NCBI GenBank assembly: GCA_050298695.1
Contig: JBNKUQ010000019.1
Span: forward strand, 1 to 40,228
DNA from: CANLBN01 sp050298695
GTDB taxonomy: Bacteria; Pseudomonadota; Gammaproteobacteria; Pseudomonadales; Cellvibrionaceae
Length of the DNA stretch: 40,228 bases
Reading direction: 5' to 3'
Under the pieces are notes generated by a model. That model was not told the DNA's origin. It saw only the letters and a list, made by a program, of their open reading frames with translations, and ran no database searches. A program made the position numbers and the translations under genes. Below, piece after piece: positions 16,397-24,726 of this stretch. Within the stretch, counting starts at the first letter, position 1. Every line of letters starts with the position of its first letter.

Positions 16397-17002
16397 ATGT
16401 TTATACTAGGTATAACAGGTGGTATTGGCTCAGGTAAAACAGCGGCAACCAATCGTTTTTCTACACATGGTATTGATATCGTTGATGCTGATGAAGTTGC
16501 ACACAATATCGTCATTGCTGGCTCACCTGCGTTAAAAGAAATTAAAAACCATTTCGGTTCTGACATTTTATTACAGAATGGTGAGCTTGATAGAAAGCTG
16601 CTAAGAGATATTATTTTTGAAAATGATGACGAACGCCTTTGGTTAGAGGGATACTTACACCCACTAATTCGTGATAGGCTCTTTTCGGCAGTTGGACAAT
16701 CCTCCTCTCTCTACACTATTTTATCCGCTCCATTATTACTGGAGAAAGATTTGGTTCACTACGTCGACCGCTTATTAGTTATTGATTGCCCCGAAGCCAT
16801 GCAAGTTGACCGCTCTTGTCGGCGAGACAATACGTCTATTGAGTCTGTTCAAAAGATTATGCAACAACAAGTCAGTAGAAGAGAGAGAATAGCAAAAGCG
16901 GACGATATTATTGTCAATGACGGAACAATTGAAGAGTTGTATCAAGCGGTTGACCAATATCATATACAGCTACTTAAAGAACTAGCTCTAGAAAATACCT
17001 AA
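16397..17002 (+). CDS. coaE: dephospho-CoA kinase
   Basis: The protein has 201 residues. The P-loop GGIGSGKT (8-15) and the DADEVAH segment (about 31-37) are the family's nucleotide and substrate-binding motifs, and the lid region carries CRRDNTS and SRRERIAKAD. It catalyses the last step of coenzyme A synthesis (ATP-dependent 3'-phosphorylation of dephospho-CoA) in the cytoplasm. AAGGGAA before the ATG is a good binding site. It is followed after 8 bases by yacG, the usual partner. Confidence 0.96.
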   Translation: MFILGITGGIGSGKTAATNRFSTHGIDIVDADEVAHNIVIAGSPALKEIKNHFGSDILLQNGELDRKLLRDIIFENDDERLWLEGYLHPLIRDRLFSAVGQSSSLYTILSAPLLLEKDLVHYVDRLLVIDCPEAMQVDRSCRRDNTSIESVQKIMQQQVSRRERIAKADDIIVNDGTIEELYQAVDQYHIQLLKELALENT

Positions 17003-17010
17003 GCGATATT

Positions 17011-17199
17011 ATGAACTCAAACCCAAAAGAATTAAGCTGCCCTACTTGTAAGAAAACCATTTTCTGGAATGATGATTTTCCTCACCGTCCCTTTTGTAGC
17101 CACCGCTGCCAATTGATCGATTTAGGGGAATGGGCAAACGAAAGCTATAGCATTCCTGTAAATGAAGACAATCCTAATAAAAATGATGATTATGAATAA
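17011..17199 (+). CDS. yacG: DNA gyrase inhibitor / zinc-binding protein YacG
   Basis: A 62-residue protein with the complete YacG zinc finger: CPTC (Cys10, Cys13) and CSHRC (Cys29, Cys33), followed by the family segment LIDLGEWANESYSIP. In E. coli YacG binds GyrB and inhibits gyrase. Position right after coaE is conserved. The acidic tail is short and variable, as usual. Confidence 0.95.
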   Translation: MNSNPKELSCPTCKKTIFWNDDFPHRPFCSHRCQLIDLGEWANESYSIPVNEDNPNKNDDYE

Positions 17200-17248
17200 A
17201 GCAACTTAAAAAGAATACACTGAGTTAATGTAAATACAACTTTTCTTT

Positions 17249-17334
17249 CATCGCCATCCCCGCGTAGGTGGGGATCCAGACTTAAACGTATTGATTAATA
17301 CCTGGATTCCCCCCTGCGCGGGAATGACGATGTA
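17249..17334. repeat. inverted pair of dRS3-like repeats
   Basis: ATCCCC-N8-GGGGAT (17256-17275) and ATTCCC-N8-GGGAAT (17306-17325) are two copies, head to head, of the ATTCCC-N8-GGGAAT plan known as dRS3 in Neisseria and seen widely as SFPRRxESR-encoding repeats. Flanks also match in inverted form (CATCG... before each, CCAG after). The two arms, separated by about 20 bases, can fold into one long hairpin between the convergent yacG and mutT genes, and may serve as their shared terminator. Homology to 3810-3848 extends to 17356 inside mutT. Confidence 0.8.
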
Positions 17335-17750
17335 TTCTTCTTAGGTGTCTCGGTAGCAGCAGCTAGCAGCTTTTCAATAATAGGAATATTAGCCGCAGGA
17401 AATGATAAATCTTTTAGTTTTTCTGGCTCGACCCATTGTATTTGTTGTCCCTCTAAACCCTTTGCTTCGCCTTTAAAATGTGATGAAGACCAAACATCCA
17501 ACAATACTTTTTTATCTCCATAATCATGCTCAATACTTATAAATGATTGAGCATCGATTATGTTAATAGCAACCTCTTCTAGAAACTCTCTTTTTAACGC
17601 ACCAAAAACCGATTCATTTTTTTCTACTTTACCACCCGGAAATTCCCACAAACCACCTTGATGGCTAGCCTCTGGTCGTCTTGCAATTAATATCTCACCA
17701 GCGCCATTAAACAAAATACCTACAGCAACATGAATTTGTTTCTTAATCAT
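17295..17750 (-). CDS. mutT: MutT-type Nudix hydrolase (8-oxo-dGTP diphosphatase) with a repeat-derived tail
   Basis: The protein has 151 residues. The Nudix box lies at about 38-60 (GGKVEKNESVFGALKREFLE, then EV), with the Gly near its end replaced by Ala. Family segments VAVGILFNGAGEILIARRP and GGLWEFPGGK are typical of MutT, which hydrolyses 8-oxo-dGTP to stop A:T-to-C:G mutation. The normal domain ends near IIEKLLAA; the last 20 or so residues (TETPKKNTSSFPRRGESRY) are encoded entirely by the dRS3-like repeat, explaining why it is longer than the usual 129-135. The start overlaps the argJ stop as ATGA (17747-17750). Confidence 0.93.
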   Translation of the reverse strand: MIKKQIHVAVGILFNGAGEILIARRPEASHQGGLWEFPGGKVEKNESVFGALKREFLEEVAINIIDAQSFISIEHDYGDKKVLLDVWSSSHFKGEAKGLEGQQIQWVEPEKLKDLSFPAANIPIIEKLLAAATETPKKNTSSFPRRGESRY

Positions 17751-18997
17751 GTGCGATATTCTGCATTAATTTTAATATAGTCGTGAGACAAGTCAGTCGT
17801 CCAAATAGTTTCGCTGGCATCTCCTCGCCCTAAATCAACACGCAAAATAATTTCTTCCTGTGTCATAACCTCTTTTCCTTGTTCTTCAGAATAAGATGAG
17901 GCGCGTCCACCATTTTCAACAATTAAAAGCTCATTTAAAAAAACACGAATATGACTTACATCCAAATCGCTTAAACCAGCATAACCAATGGCAGCAATAA
18001 TTCGCCCCCAGTTAGGATCTGATGCATATAAAGCCGTTTTTATTAATGGAGAATGGGCAATTGCATAAGCAACTTGTAAACACTCATTATTATTTTGTCC
18101 TCCCTGAACCCTAACCGTAACAAATTTCGTGGCGCCCTCACCATCTCTCACAATAAGCTGAGCCAATTGAACCAAAACATCGGTAATAGCTTTTTTGATT
18201 GCTGCGTAATGTGGAGATTGTTTATCATTAACTACAATGGAAGAAGTGCCAGCAGCAACTAACATACAGCTATCATTCGTTGAGGTATCTCCATCGATAG
18301 TAATACGATTAAAAGATAGGTCAGCGGCTTCGTTAAGAAGCTCTTGCAATAATTCTTTTGATATACAGGCATTAGTAACAATATAGGCCAACATGGTTGC
18401 CATATTAGGTTTAATCATTCCTGCGCCTTTAGCGATACCATTAACAATTAAATTTTCATCGCCGACACGCAATGAAATATTCGCACCTTTAGGGAGCGTA
18501 TCTGTTGTCATAATTCCCTGTGCAGCTAAAGACCAATGGCTCTCGCTTAAACCTTCAAATAACTGAGGTAAGGCATTTTCAATTTTGCTCACATCAAGAT
18601 TTTCACCAATGACACCAGTTGAAAAAGGCAGTACTTGATTACTATTAACTTGAGCACTATTTGCCTCAGCCCTATTCAACTGGGCCTGAGTAGAAACCGC
18701 ATAACAACTTTGCAACGCGGTATTCATACCTTGCTCCCCCGTACAAGCATTTGCGTTTCCTGAATTAATCAGTAAATAACGCGTATTTGCCGTCTGCTTG
18801 AGATGTGACTTACAAAGAGTAACAGGCGCTGCACAAAATGCATTTTGTGTAAATACACCCGCGGTAACGGCAGTCTCAGGCAAAGAGATAAGAACCAAGT
18901 CTAAACTAGCGCGCTTTTTAATACCTGCACTAACGGCATTTAAGGTCACACCTTCAATAGAAGGCATAGAAGGAAAAGAGATTTTACCGACGGCCAT
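17747..18997 (-). CDS. argJ: bifunctional glutamate N-acetyltransferase / ornithine acetyltransferase
   Basis: The protein has 416 residues. The self-cleavage site AKGAGMIKPNMA|TML is intact, with the nucleophile Thr201 that becomes the N-terminus of the beta chain. TTDTLPK (164-170) and the C-terminal SDPNWGRI segment are also conserved. It recycles the acetyl group between N-acetylornithine and glutamate in arginine synthesis. The ATG at 18997 lacks a strong binding site. It is coupled to mutT by a 4-base overlap and separated from secA by a terminator. Confidence 0.96.
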   Translation of the reverse strand: MAVGKISFPSMPSIEGVTLNAVSAGIKKRASLDLVLISLPETAVTAGVFTQNAFCAAPVTLCKSHLKQTANTRYLLINSGNANACTGEQGMNTALQSCYAVSTQAQLNRAEANSAQVNSNQVLPFSTGVIGENLDVSKIENALPQLFEGLSESHWSLAAQGIMTTDTLPKGANISLRVGDENLIVNGIAKGAGMIKPNMATMLAYIVTNACISKELLQELLNEAADLSFNRITIDGDTSTNDSCMLVAAGTSSIVVNDKQSPHYAAIKKAITDVLVQLAQLIVRDGEGATKFVTVRVQGGQNNNECLQVAYAIAHSPLIKTALYASDPNWGRIIAAIGYAGLSDLDVSHIRVFLNELLIVENGGRASSYSEEQGKEVMTQEEIILRVDLGRGDASETIWTTDLSHDYIKINAEYRT

Positions 18998-19027
18998 AAT
19001 AAGAGATCTTTAATTAACAAAGAGATT

Positions 19028-19052
19028 ACAGTTTACAGAAAACAGTTTACAG
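19028..19052. repeat. short tandem direct repeat upstream of argJ
   Basis: ACAGTTTACAG occurs at 19028-19038 and again at 19042-19052 (14-base period), in the leader or promoter of argJ. It does not resemble an ArgR box. Its function is unknown; replication slippage is enough to explain it. Confidence 0.5.
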
Positions 19053-19053
19053 C

Positions 19054-19081
19054 AAAAAACAACAGCTCTTTCTGTGAGCTG
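19054..19081 (-). terminator. rho-independent terminator of secA
   Basis: A CAGCTC / GAGCTG stem with a 7-base loop is followed on the minus strand by TTGTTTTTTG. It begins 17 bases after the secA stop. Confidence 0.75.
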
Positions 19082-19097
19082 CCTTCTGTTAGCTTTA

Positions 19098-21809
19098 CTA
19101 ACCTAACTTCCCATGACATTGCTTATATTTTTTACCCGAACCACAAGGACAAGGTTCATTGCGCCCTACTTTGCGCTCTTGGCGAACAAAAGGTTGTTCT
19201 TGCGCTTGTTGCTCTTGAGCGCCCTCATTCTGTAAAGCCGAAGCCTTGGCATGCTCCAACTTCATTTCACGCTCTTGCTGTAAACGCCTCGCTTCTTCTA
19301 TTTCAGCCATTTGCTCTGGTGAAACAGGTTCTACACGCGCCAATATACGCACTGTTTCCGTTTTGATAGTTTCCAACATTGACTGGAATAACTCAAAAGA
19401 CTCACGTTTATATTCTTGTTTGGGATTTTTTTGTGCATAAGCCCTAAGGTTGATACCCTGTCGCAAATGGTCCATATTGAGCAAATGTTCTTTCCATTGC
19501 ATATCGAGAATTTGTAACATAACCTGCTTTTCAATTTCGATAAGTGTTGGGCCTAAACGCTCACACTTACGATCATAGTGCAACTGTGTTTCAGCAATAA
19601 TTTTTTCTCGTAAACTTTCTTCGTGCAACTGATCGTCTTCATCTAACCATTGCTTAATAGCCAAATTGACATCGTATTCATTCAGTAAATGCTGTTCAAG
19701 CCCAGAGACATCCCATTGTTCTTCTAAGCTTTGTGGTGGGATATAGGCGCTCACTGCATCCGATATCACATCACGTCGAATATTATTGACCACATCTCTA
19801 ATAGAATCAGCTTCTAGTAACTCATTGCGTTGATTATAGGTAACTTGGCGCTGATCATTAGCAACATCATCAAACTCAAGTAATTGTTTACGAATATCAA
19901 AATTTCGCCCTTCTACTTTACGTTGCGCTTTTTCAATCGCATTCGTCACCATTTTATGTTCTATGGGTTCACCTTTATCCATACCCATGTTCTGCATAAA
20001 TGCACGAACACGGTCAGACATAAAAATGCGCATTAATCCATCTTCCATAGACAGATAAAAGCGAGACAGGCCAGGGTCGCCTTGACGCCCTGCACGGCCT
20101 CGCAACTGATTATCAATACGCCGAGACTCGTGACGCTCTGTTCCTAAAATATGTAGACCACCAGCGTCCATAACCAACTGATGGCGTTGCTTCCAATCAG
20201 CTTTTAGCTTTTCCAATTCAGCTTCACTCGGGTTTTTTAATTCGGCGATCTCAGCTTCGAGATTACCTCCTAAAACAATATCCGTGCCCCGGCCCGCCAT
20301 ATTCGTGGCAATAGTCACCGCTTTTGGGCGCCCCGCTTGAGCAACAATTTCCGCTTCTTTTTCGTGGAATTTAGCATTCAATACTTTATGTTCAATACCT
20401 TTTTTCTTTAAACGCTTTGATAATTCTTCTGATGATTCAACAGAAGCGGTACCAACCAGTATGGGAGCATTTTGCTCGCGATACTTAATGATATCAGCGG
20501 CAATCGCATCGTATTTTTCTTCAATAGATAAGTAAATTAAGTCATTGAGATCTTTTCGGGCAATAGGATTATTGGTAGGAATAACAACAACATCTAAACC
20601 GTATATTTGACGGAATTCAAATGCTTCAGTATCTGCCGTTCCCGTCATACCCGCTAGCTTGGGATAGAGACGGAAATAATTTTGAAAGGTTGTTGATGCT
20701 AATGTCTGCGACTCATTTTGTATCGATACATTTTCTTTAGCTTCTATGGCTTGGTGTAGACCTTCAGACATTCTTCGGCCCGGCAAGGTGCGACCAGTAT
20801 GCTCATCAATCAACAGTACTTCACCATCTTGCACAATATACTGTACATCGCGCTGGAATAAGGTATGTGCTTTCAGTGCTGCATGAATATGGTGTAATAA
20901 ACTTAAGTTCGTTGACGCATATAAACTATCATCTTCTTGTAACAGCCCTATCCCCATCAATAGTTCTTCGACTTTTTGATGACCCTGCTCTGTTAATTCA
21001 GCTTGGCGCAGTTTTTCATCAATGGTGTAGTCGCCCGCTTCTCCCTCACCACTTTCGTCCAGTGTTTGTAATGTTAGCTTAGGAATGAGTTGGTTAATTT
21101 TGCGATAAAGCTCCGCGTTGTTTTCAACTTGTCCAGAAATAATCAGTGGCGTGCGCGCCTCATCAATTAGAATTGAATCCACTTCATCGACAATACCAAA
21201 TGACAACGACCGCTGTACGCGCTGCTCTTTAGAAAAGGCCATATTGTCGCGTAGATAGTCAAAGCCAAATTCATTATTGGTTCCATAGGTAATGTCGGCG
21301 GCATAAGCGGCTTGCTTGCCTTCAAAGTCTTGCATACTTTGAACAACCCCCACACTCATACCTAAAAACTCATACACTGGAGCCATCCAACTCGCATCAC
21401 GACCAGCCAAATAATCGTTGACGGTGACAACATGTACGCTGCCTGCTAGTGCATTTAAGTACGCAGGCAATGTCGCTACCAAGGTTTTACCTTCACCAGT
21501 ACGCATCTCAGCGATTCGGCCTTCATGCAAGGTGATCCCCCCAATTAATTGAACATCAAAGTGGCGTAAACCCAAAGTACGCTTAGAGGCTTCACGGACA
21601 GCAGCAAAGGCCTCTGGCAAGAGCTTATCTAGGGGTTCTCCTTGCTGTAATCGCTGTTTAAACTCATTAGTCTTTGCATTCAAATCGGAATCACTGAGTT
21701 TTTCATACTCAGGCTCAAGCTGATTGATTTGTACAACTAATTTTCCCATGCGCTTTAATTCTCGCGCATTTTTTGAGCCAAATAATGCTCTAAACGTTTT
21801 TCCTAACAT
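19098..21809 (-). CDS. secA: preprotein translocase ATPase SecA
   Basis: The protein has 903 residues, matching E. coli SecA (901). Walker A MRTGEGKT is at 102-109, the DEVDSILIDEARTPL segment near 210-225 supplies the DEAD-type motif, and VTIATNMAGRGTDI and the arginine-finger region LRGRAGRQGD are present. The C-terminal zinc-binding tail has Cys887, Cys889, Cys898 and His899, which bind SecB and lipid. It drives export of unfolded preproteins through SecYEG. The 215-base gap upstream carries no SecM-like arrest ORF, so control differs from that in E. coli. Confidence 0.98.
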   Translation of the reverse strand: MLGKTFRALFGSKNARELKRMGKLVVQINQLEPEYEKLSDSDLNAKTNEFKQRLQQGEPLDKLLPEAFAAVREASKRTLGLRHFDVQLIGGITLHEGRIAEMRTGEGKTLVATLPAYLNALAGSVHVVTVNDYLAGRDASWMAPVYEFLGMSVGVVQSMQDFEGKQAAYAADITYGTNNEFGFDYLRDNMAFSKEQRVQRSLSFGIVDEVDSILIDEARTPLIISGQVENNAELYRKINQLIPKLTLQTLDESGEGEAGDYTIDEKLRQAELTEQGHQKVEELLMGIGLLQEDDSLYASTNLSLLHHIHAALKAHTLFQRDVQYIVQDGEVLLIDEHTGRTLPGRRMSEGLHQAIEAKENVSIQNESQTLASTTFQNYFRLYPKLAGMTGTADTEAFEFRQIYGLDVVVIPTNNPIARKDLNDLIYLSIEEKYDAIAADIIKYREQNAPILVGTASVESSEELSKRLKKKGIEHKVLNAKFHEKEAEIVAQAGRPKAVTIATNMAGRGTDIVLGGNLEAEIAELKNPSEAELEKLKADWKQRHQLVMDAGGLHILGTERHESRRIDNQLRGRAGRQGDPGLSRFYLSMEDGLMRIFMSDRVRAFMQNMGMDKGEPIEHKMVTNAIEKAQRKVEGRNFDIRKQLLEFDDVANDQRQVTYNQRNELLEADSIRDVVNNIRRDVISDAVSAYIPPQSLEEQWDVSGLEQHLLNEYDVNLAIKQWLDEDDQLHEESLREKIIAETQLHYDRKCERLGPTLIEIEKQVMLQILDMQWKEHLLNMDHLRQGINLRAYAQKNPKQEYKRESFELFQSMLETIKTETVRILARVEPVSPEQMAEIEEARRLQQEREMKLEHAKASALQNEGAQEQQAQEQPFVRQERKVGRNEPCPCGSGKKYKQCHGKLG

Positions 21810-22024
21810 AGAAAACTCGATATTTTTGTCTGGTATTATTAAAAATTGGTCATGCTCAACTACTTATTGAGCGGCTTTTACAGGCGATGCAAGTAAACAG
21901 CAATCATTTGGAATACGCAAGTATTTGAAGCCTGTTCACATAGAGCCCACTGACACTGAGCTATTGAGTCTCTCCAAAAGAAACTTAATTCAATAGAAAG
22001 TGAAAGTATAGAGAGGAAGAGGGA

Positions 22025-22966
22025 TTAGCGATGTGTTCTATGAATATAAGTCGCAGGATCAACGGGGCGACCGTGTTTATAAACCTCGAAGTGCACGTGA
22101 GGCCCTGTTGAGCGACCACTACTACCCATCAAAGCAATGACTTGTCCTTTTTTAACTACATCGCCAACTTTGACGAGATTTTGTTTATTGTGAGCATACC
22201 GGGTTTTGAAACCACCACCGTGATTGATTTCAACGATGCCGCCGTAACCACTGCGTTCACCAGAAGATACCACTACACCAGCAGCAACCGACACAATTTC
22301 AGAACCAAACTTACCCGCGAAATCTACGCCACTATGCCACGATATTGAGCCATTGAATGGGTCTGTACGCCGACCAAAACGGGAGGACATCCAGCCTTTT
22401 GCTACAGGCCTGCCCGCTACAAACACGTCGTCTTGTAGTTTCCTTTCGGCCATTAACGCTTCAAGCGTCTCTAGCTGTTGCTCACGATCATCAATTTGTT
22501 GACTGAGCTTATTAACCGAAGTAATAAATTCTGGTGGTTGATAGGCTTCACCTAAAGCAACGGTTTCTGGGCCTCCAACAGCTGGGGGCTGGTTAAAGTC
22601 AAATTCTCCACTGTCGAGCTTGGCCATACTCGTTAAGCGCTCGCCTAAGGCATCCAGACGGACCAAACGGGCCTGCAACTCTGCTACTCGCAACGTAATT
22701 GCGTTGAGCTGGGCATTGGCTTCTTTTTTAGCTTGGGCAACTTCTTTTTGTTGACGATCTAAGCGTTCAGACCACTGGGCAGTGGTTTCCGAGGTTAGCA
22801 AATCAGTATTTGATTGTTGTATATCAACTGACAGTTTGTCACCTAAGTACAAACCAATCCCAAGGGGAATACCTAAAACACAGACGGATAGAAGCGCTTT
22901 TGTCCATCCACCGAAGGTAAGATGGCGTACCCGGCCATTGGATTTGCTGACAACAATAATTTTCAT
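22025..22966 (-). CDS. LytM/M23-family peptidase, membrane-anchored
   Basis: The open frame reaches an ATG at 23101, but the family's usual start (MKIIVVSKSNGRVRHLTFG) is the ATG at 22966, giving 313 residues; the extra 45 residues are atypical. A single membrane segment (about residues 25-45) is followed by a coiled-coil region (about 65-125), a linker, and a C-terminal M23 domain with HSGVDFA and HVHFEVY carrying the zinc ligands (His and Asp, then His-x-His). With all ligands present it may be an active endopeptidase cutting peptidoglycan cross-links, or an amidase activator as in EnvC/NlpD relatives. Its place between lpxC and secA is conserved in pseudomonads. Confidence 0.88.
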   Translation of the reverse strand: MKIIVVSKSNGRVRHLTFGGWTKALLSVCVLGIPLGIGLYLGDKLSVDIQQSNTDLLTSETTAQWSERLDRQQKEVAQAKKEANAQLNAITLRVAELQARLVRLDALGERLTSMAKLDSGEFDFNQPPAVGGPETVALGEAYQPPEFITSVNKLSQQIDDREQQLETLEALMAERKLQDDVFVAGRPVAKGWMSSRFGRRTDPFNGSISWHSGVDFAGKFGSEIVSVAAGVVVSSGERSGYGGIVEINHGGGFKTRYAHNKQNLVKVGDVVKKGQVIALMGSSGRSTGPHVHFEVYKHGRPVDPATYIHRTHR

Positions 22967-23335
22967 ACGGCATTTCTGACTAGTTTTTGGTTTATTAGTT
23001 GTATTCACGCAAACATCCCTACTCACAAAGCCATCCAATTGCCAGCAGAACAGTCTATTTTTTAGACAAAGACTGTAGTGACGTAATAAAAAATGCCACA
23101 TTCCTCAAATCGAACGCGGAACATTACATTTTTTAGCACAAATAATCAACTATCTATTGAAATATGGACCAAAAACAAAGAATTACAAGCGATTGTTAAT
23201 ATCGTTTTTATATTGTTTCACAACTTATTATGGTCTTTAGGACTTTTAAGCACCTTTTTTAGATCGAAAAAAGGTTAATTAGAGGGTTCTAGATTTGGGA
23301 TAAAAACTAAGCACATAGGGCATGATTGACGATAA
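22967..23335. other. 369-base intergenic region between lpxC and the M23 gene
   Basis: No convincing gene. An ATG-started open frame of 61 codons (23093-23278, plus strand) shows no family match. A hairpin ACCTTTTTT / AAAAAAGGT with a 6-base loop lies at 23252-23275 and may end lpxC transcription, though no T-run follows it. Relatives often carry dciA (DUF721) here; none is seen. Confidence 0.5.
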
Positions 23336-24247
23336 CTAGACAGCCATCGCCAATTTGACGTAAGAAATAGGAGCTTGTTCCTCATTTTCAAAAGTAACAA
23401 CTTCCCATGTATCTGGCTGCGCAATCAACTCTCTCAATGAACGATTATTAAGAGCATGACCAGATTTATGCGCACAAAATTCACCAATCAAGCTATTACC
23501 AAGTAAGTAAAGATCACCAATAGCATCTAGCATTTTATGCTTTACAAACTCATCTTCGTAACGCAAACCATCTTCATTAAGCACGCGATATTCATCAACA
23601 ACGATAGCATTATCCATACTACCTCCTTTGGCTAAACCTTTGGAGCGTAGATATTCAATTTCATGCATAAATCCAAAGGTTCGAGCACGGCTGACTTCTT
23701 TCACAAAAGAGGTGCTGGAAAAGTCGATACTAGAGTGCAATGAGCGATCGCGAAAAACTGGGTGATCAAAATCAATGCTAAAACTAACTTTAAAACCATT
23801 AAAAGGTTTAAAACAGGCAGTTTTATCGCCATCAGCAACTTTCACTTCCTTTTTAATACGAATAAATTTCTTGGGGGCACTTTGCTCTTGTATACCAGCA
23901 GACTGTATCAAAAACACGAAAGGCCCAGCACTACCATCCATAATAGGGACTTCACCGGCTGTTAACTCCACAATAGCATTGTCTATACCCAAGCCTGCCA
24001 TCGCAGATAATAAATGTTCAACGGTAGAAACTTTAACGTCGCCAGATACCAAGGAAGTTGACAATGTCGTTTCACCAACATTTTCAGCTTTAGCTGGGAT
24101 TTCAACAACAGGATCTAAATCAATACGCCGGAAAATGATACCAGAGTCTATTGGAGCAGGTTTAAGAGTCAGATAAACCTTTTCACCCGTATGTAAACCA
24201 ACACCTGTGGCTTTTATTTCGTTTTTTAATGTGCGTTGACGGATCAT
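23336..24247 (-). CDS. lpxC: UDP-3-O-acyl-N-acetylglucosamine deacetylase
   Basis: The protein has 303 residues (E. coli 305). Zinc ligands His78 (STVEHLLSA), His237 and Asp241 (KHKMLDAIGD) and the catalytic His264 (KSGHAL) are all in place, as is GVGLHTG at 15-21. It performs the committed step of lipid A synthesis in the cytoplasm. GAGG lies upstream of the ATG at 24247. It is separated from ftsZ by a strong hairpin and so probably has its own promoter in the 24248-24585 region. The C-terminus (SYVKLAMAV) is hydrophobic, the region where FtsH recognises E. coli LpxC. Confidence 0.97.
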   Translation of the reverse strand: MIRQRTLKNEIKATGVGLHTGEKVYLTLKPAPIDSGIIFRRIDLDPVVEIPAKAENVGETTLSTSLVSGDVKVSTVEHLLSAMAGLGIDNAIVELTAGEVPIMDGSAGPFVFLIQSAGIQEQSAPKKFIRIKKEVKVADGDKTACFKPFNGFKVSFSIDFDHPVFRDRSLHSSIDFSSTSFVKEVSRARTFGFMHEIEYLRSKGLAKGGSMDNAIVVDEYRVLNEDGLRYEDEFVKHKMLDAIGDLYLLGNSLIGEFCAHKSGHALNNRSLRELIAQPDTWEVVTFENEEQAPISYVKLAMAV

Positions 24248-24585
24248 CGCAAGTGATACCTCACCATATTAATAGTAGGATGAGTAACAAATCATATTAT
24301 TACTCCATCGACATATAAATAAATACGTCCATATTGCTAAACTTAGCATCAGTGCCAAGTTTGTTTGGTAAAACCAATTCTTAGAGCATCAATCCAGAGA
24401 AACTTACCGAAGACATAGTCACTCAATGATTGAGCTCTATATTTACAGAAAGGAATCTCGACATTCTAGCAGATTTTTGCTGCATGTCAGCATTTTCTGT
24501 TCAGTTTATACGCAGCTACTACGTAACTGTGCCAACTGCGTCATCTTTTACCGCTTGATGCCGCCATCTACTGCCATACCATTTT
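24248..24585. other. intergenic region upstream of lpxC
   Basis: No gene is evident here; with the ftsZ terminator the whole gap to ftsZ is 479 bases. It should contain the lpxC promoter on the minus strand; weak -10 candidates (TATGAT, TAATAT) lie at about 24286-24296 but with no clear -35. A 14-base palindrome TGCTAA-AC-TTAGCA lies at 24335-24348 and may be a regulatory site. Confidence 0.45.
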
Positions 24586-24625
24586 TATAAAAAGTGCTAA
24601 TTGAGGGGGATTAGCACTTTTTATA
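24586..24625 (-). terminator. strong hairpin after ftsZ, end of the dcw cluster
   Basis: The arms (24586-24601 and 24610-24625) are a perfect 16-bp inverted repeat with core AAAAAGTGCTAAT and an 8-base G-rich loop. T-rich arms on both sides make it potentially bidirectional. It lies about 100 bases beyond the ftsZ stop codon. Confidence 0.75.
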
Positions 24626-24726
24626 GATACTGCCAGTTCAACTAGAGCCGTTTATAAAAATACGTAACAGCTGGATCTGACAGAATATTTTACAACAGGT
24701 TCCAATCCCAATAGCGGAACAAGGCA

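Noticed and set aside
17249..17334. CRISPR-like short array
   Set aside because: Only two units in inverted orientation, with no regular direct repeats or spacers and no cas genes.
21810..22024. Possible SecM-like leader peptide upstream of secA
   Set aside because: The best ATG-started frame is only nine codons and there is no arrest-type sequence.
22967..23101. Extra 45 N-terminal codons of the M23 peptidase
   Set aside because: They precede the conserved family start MKIIVVSK and are unlike related proteins, with several Cys and no structure expected there.
23093..23278. 61-codon plus-strand open frame between the M23 gene and lpxC
   Set aside because: It shows no recognisable family pattern, is not DciA, and is rich in AT-biased codons expected by chance in a non-coding stretch.
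23775..24176. 133-codon open frame opposite lpxC
   Set aside because: It is antisense to lpxC, whose catalytic residues are all intact; no independent support.
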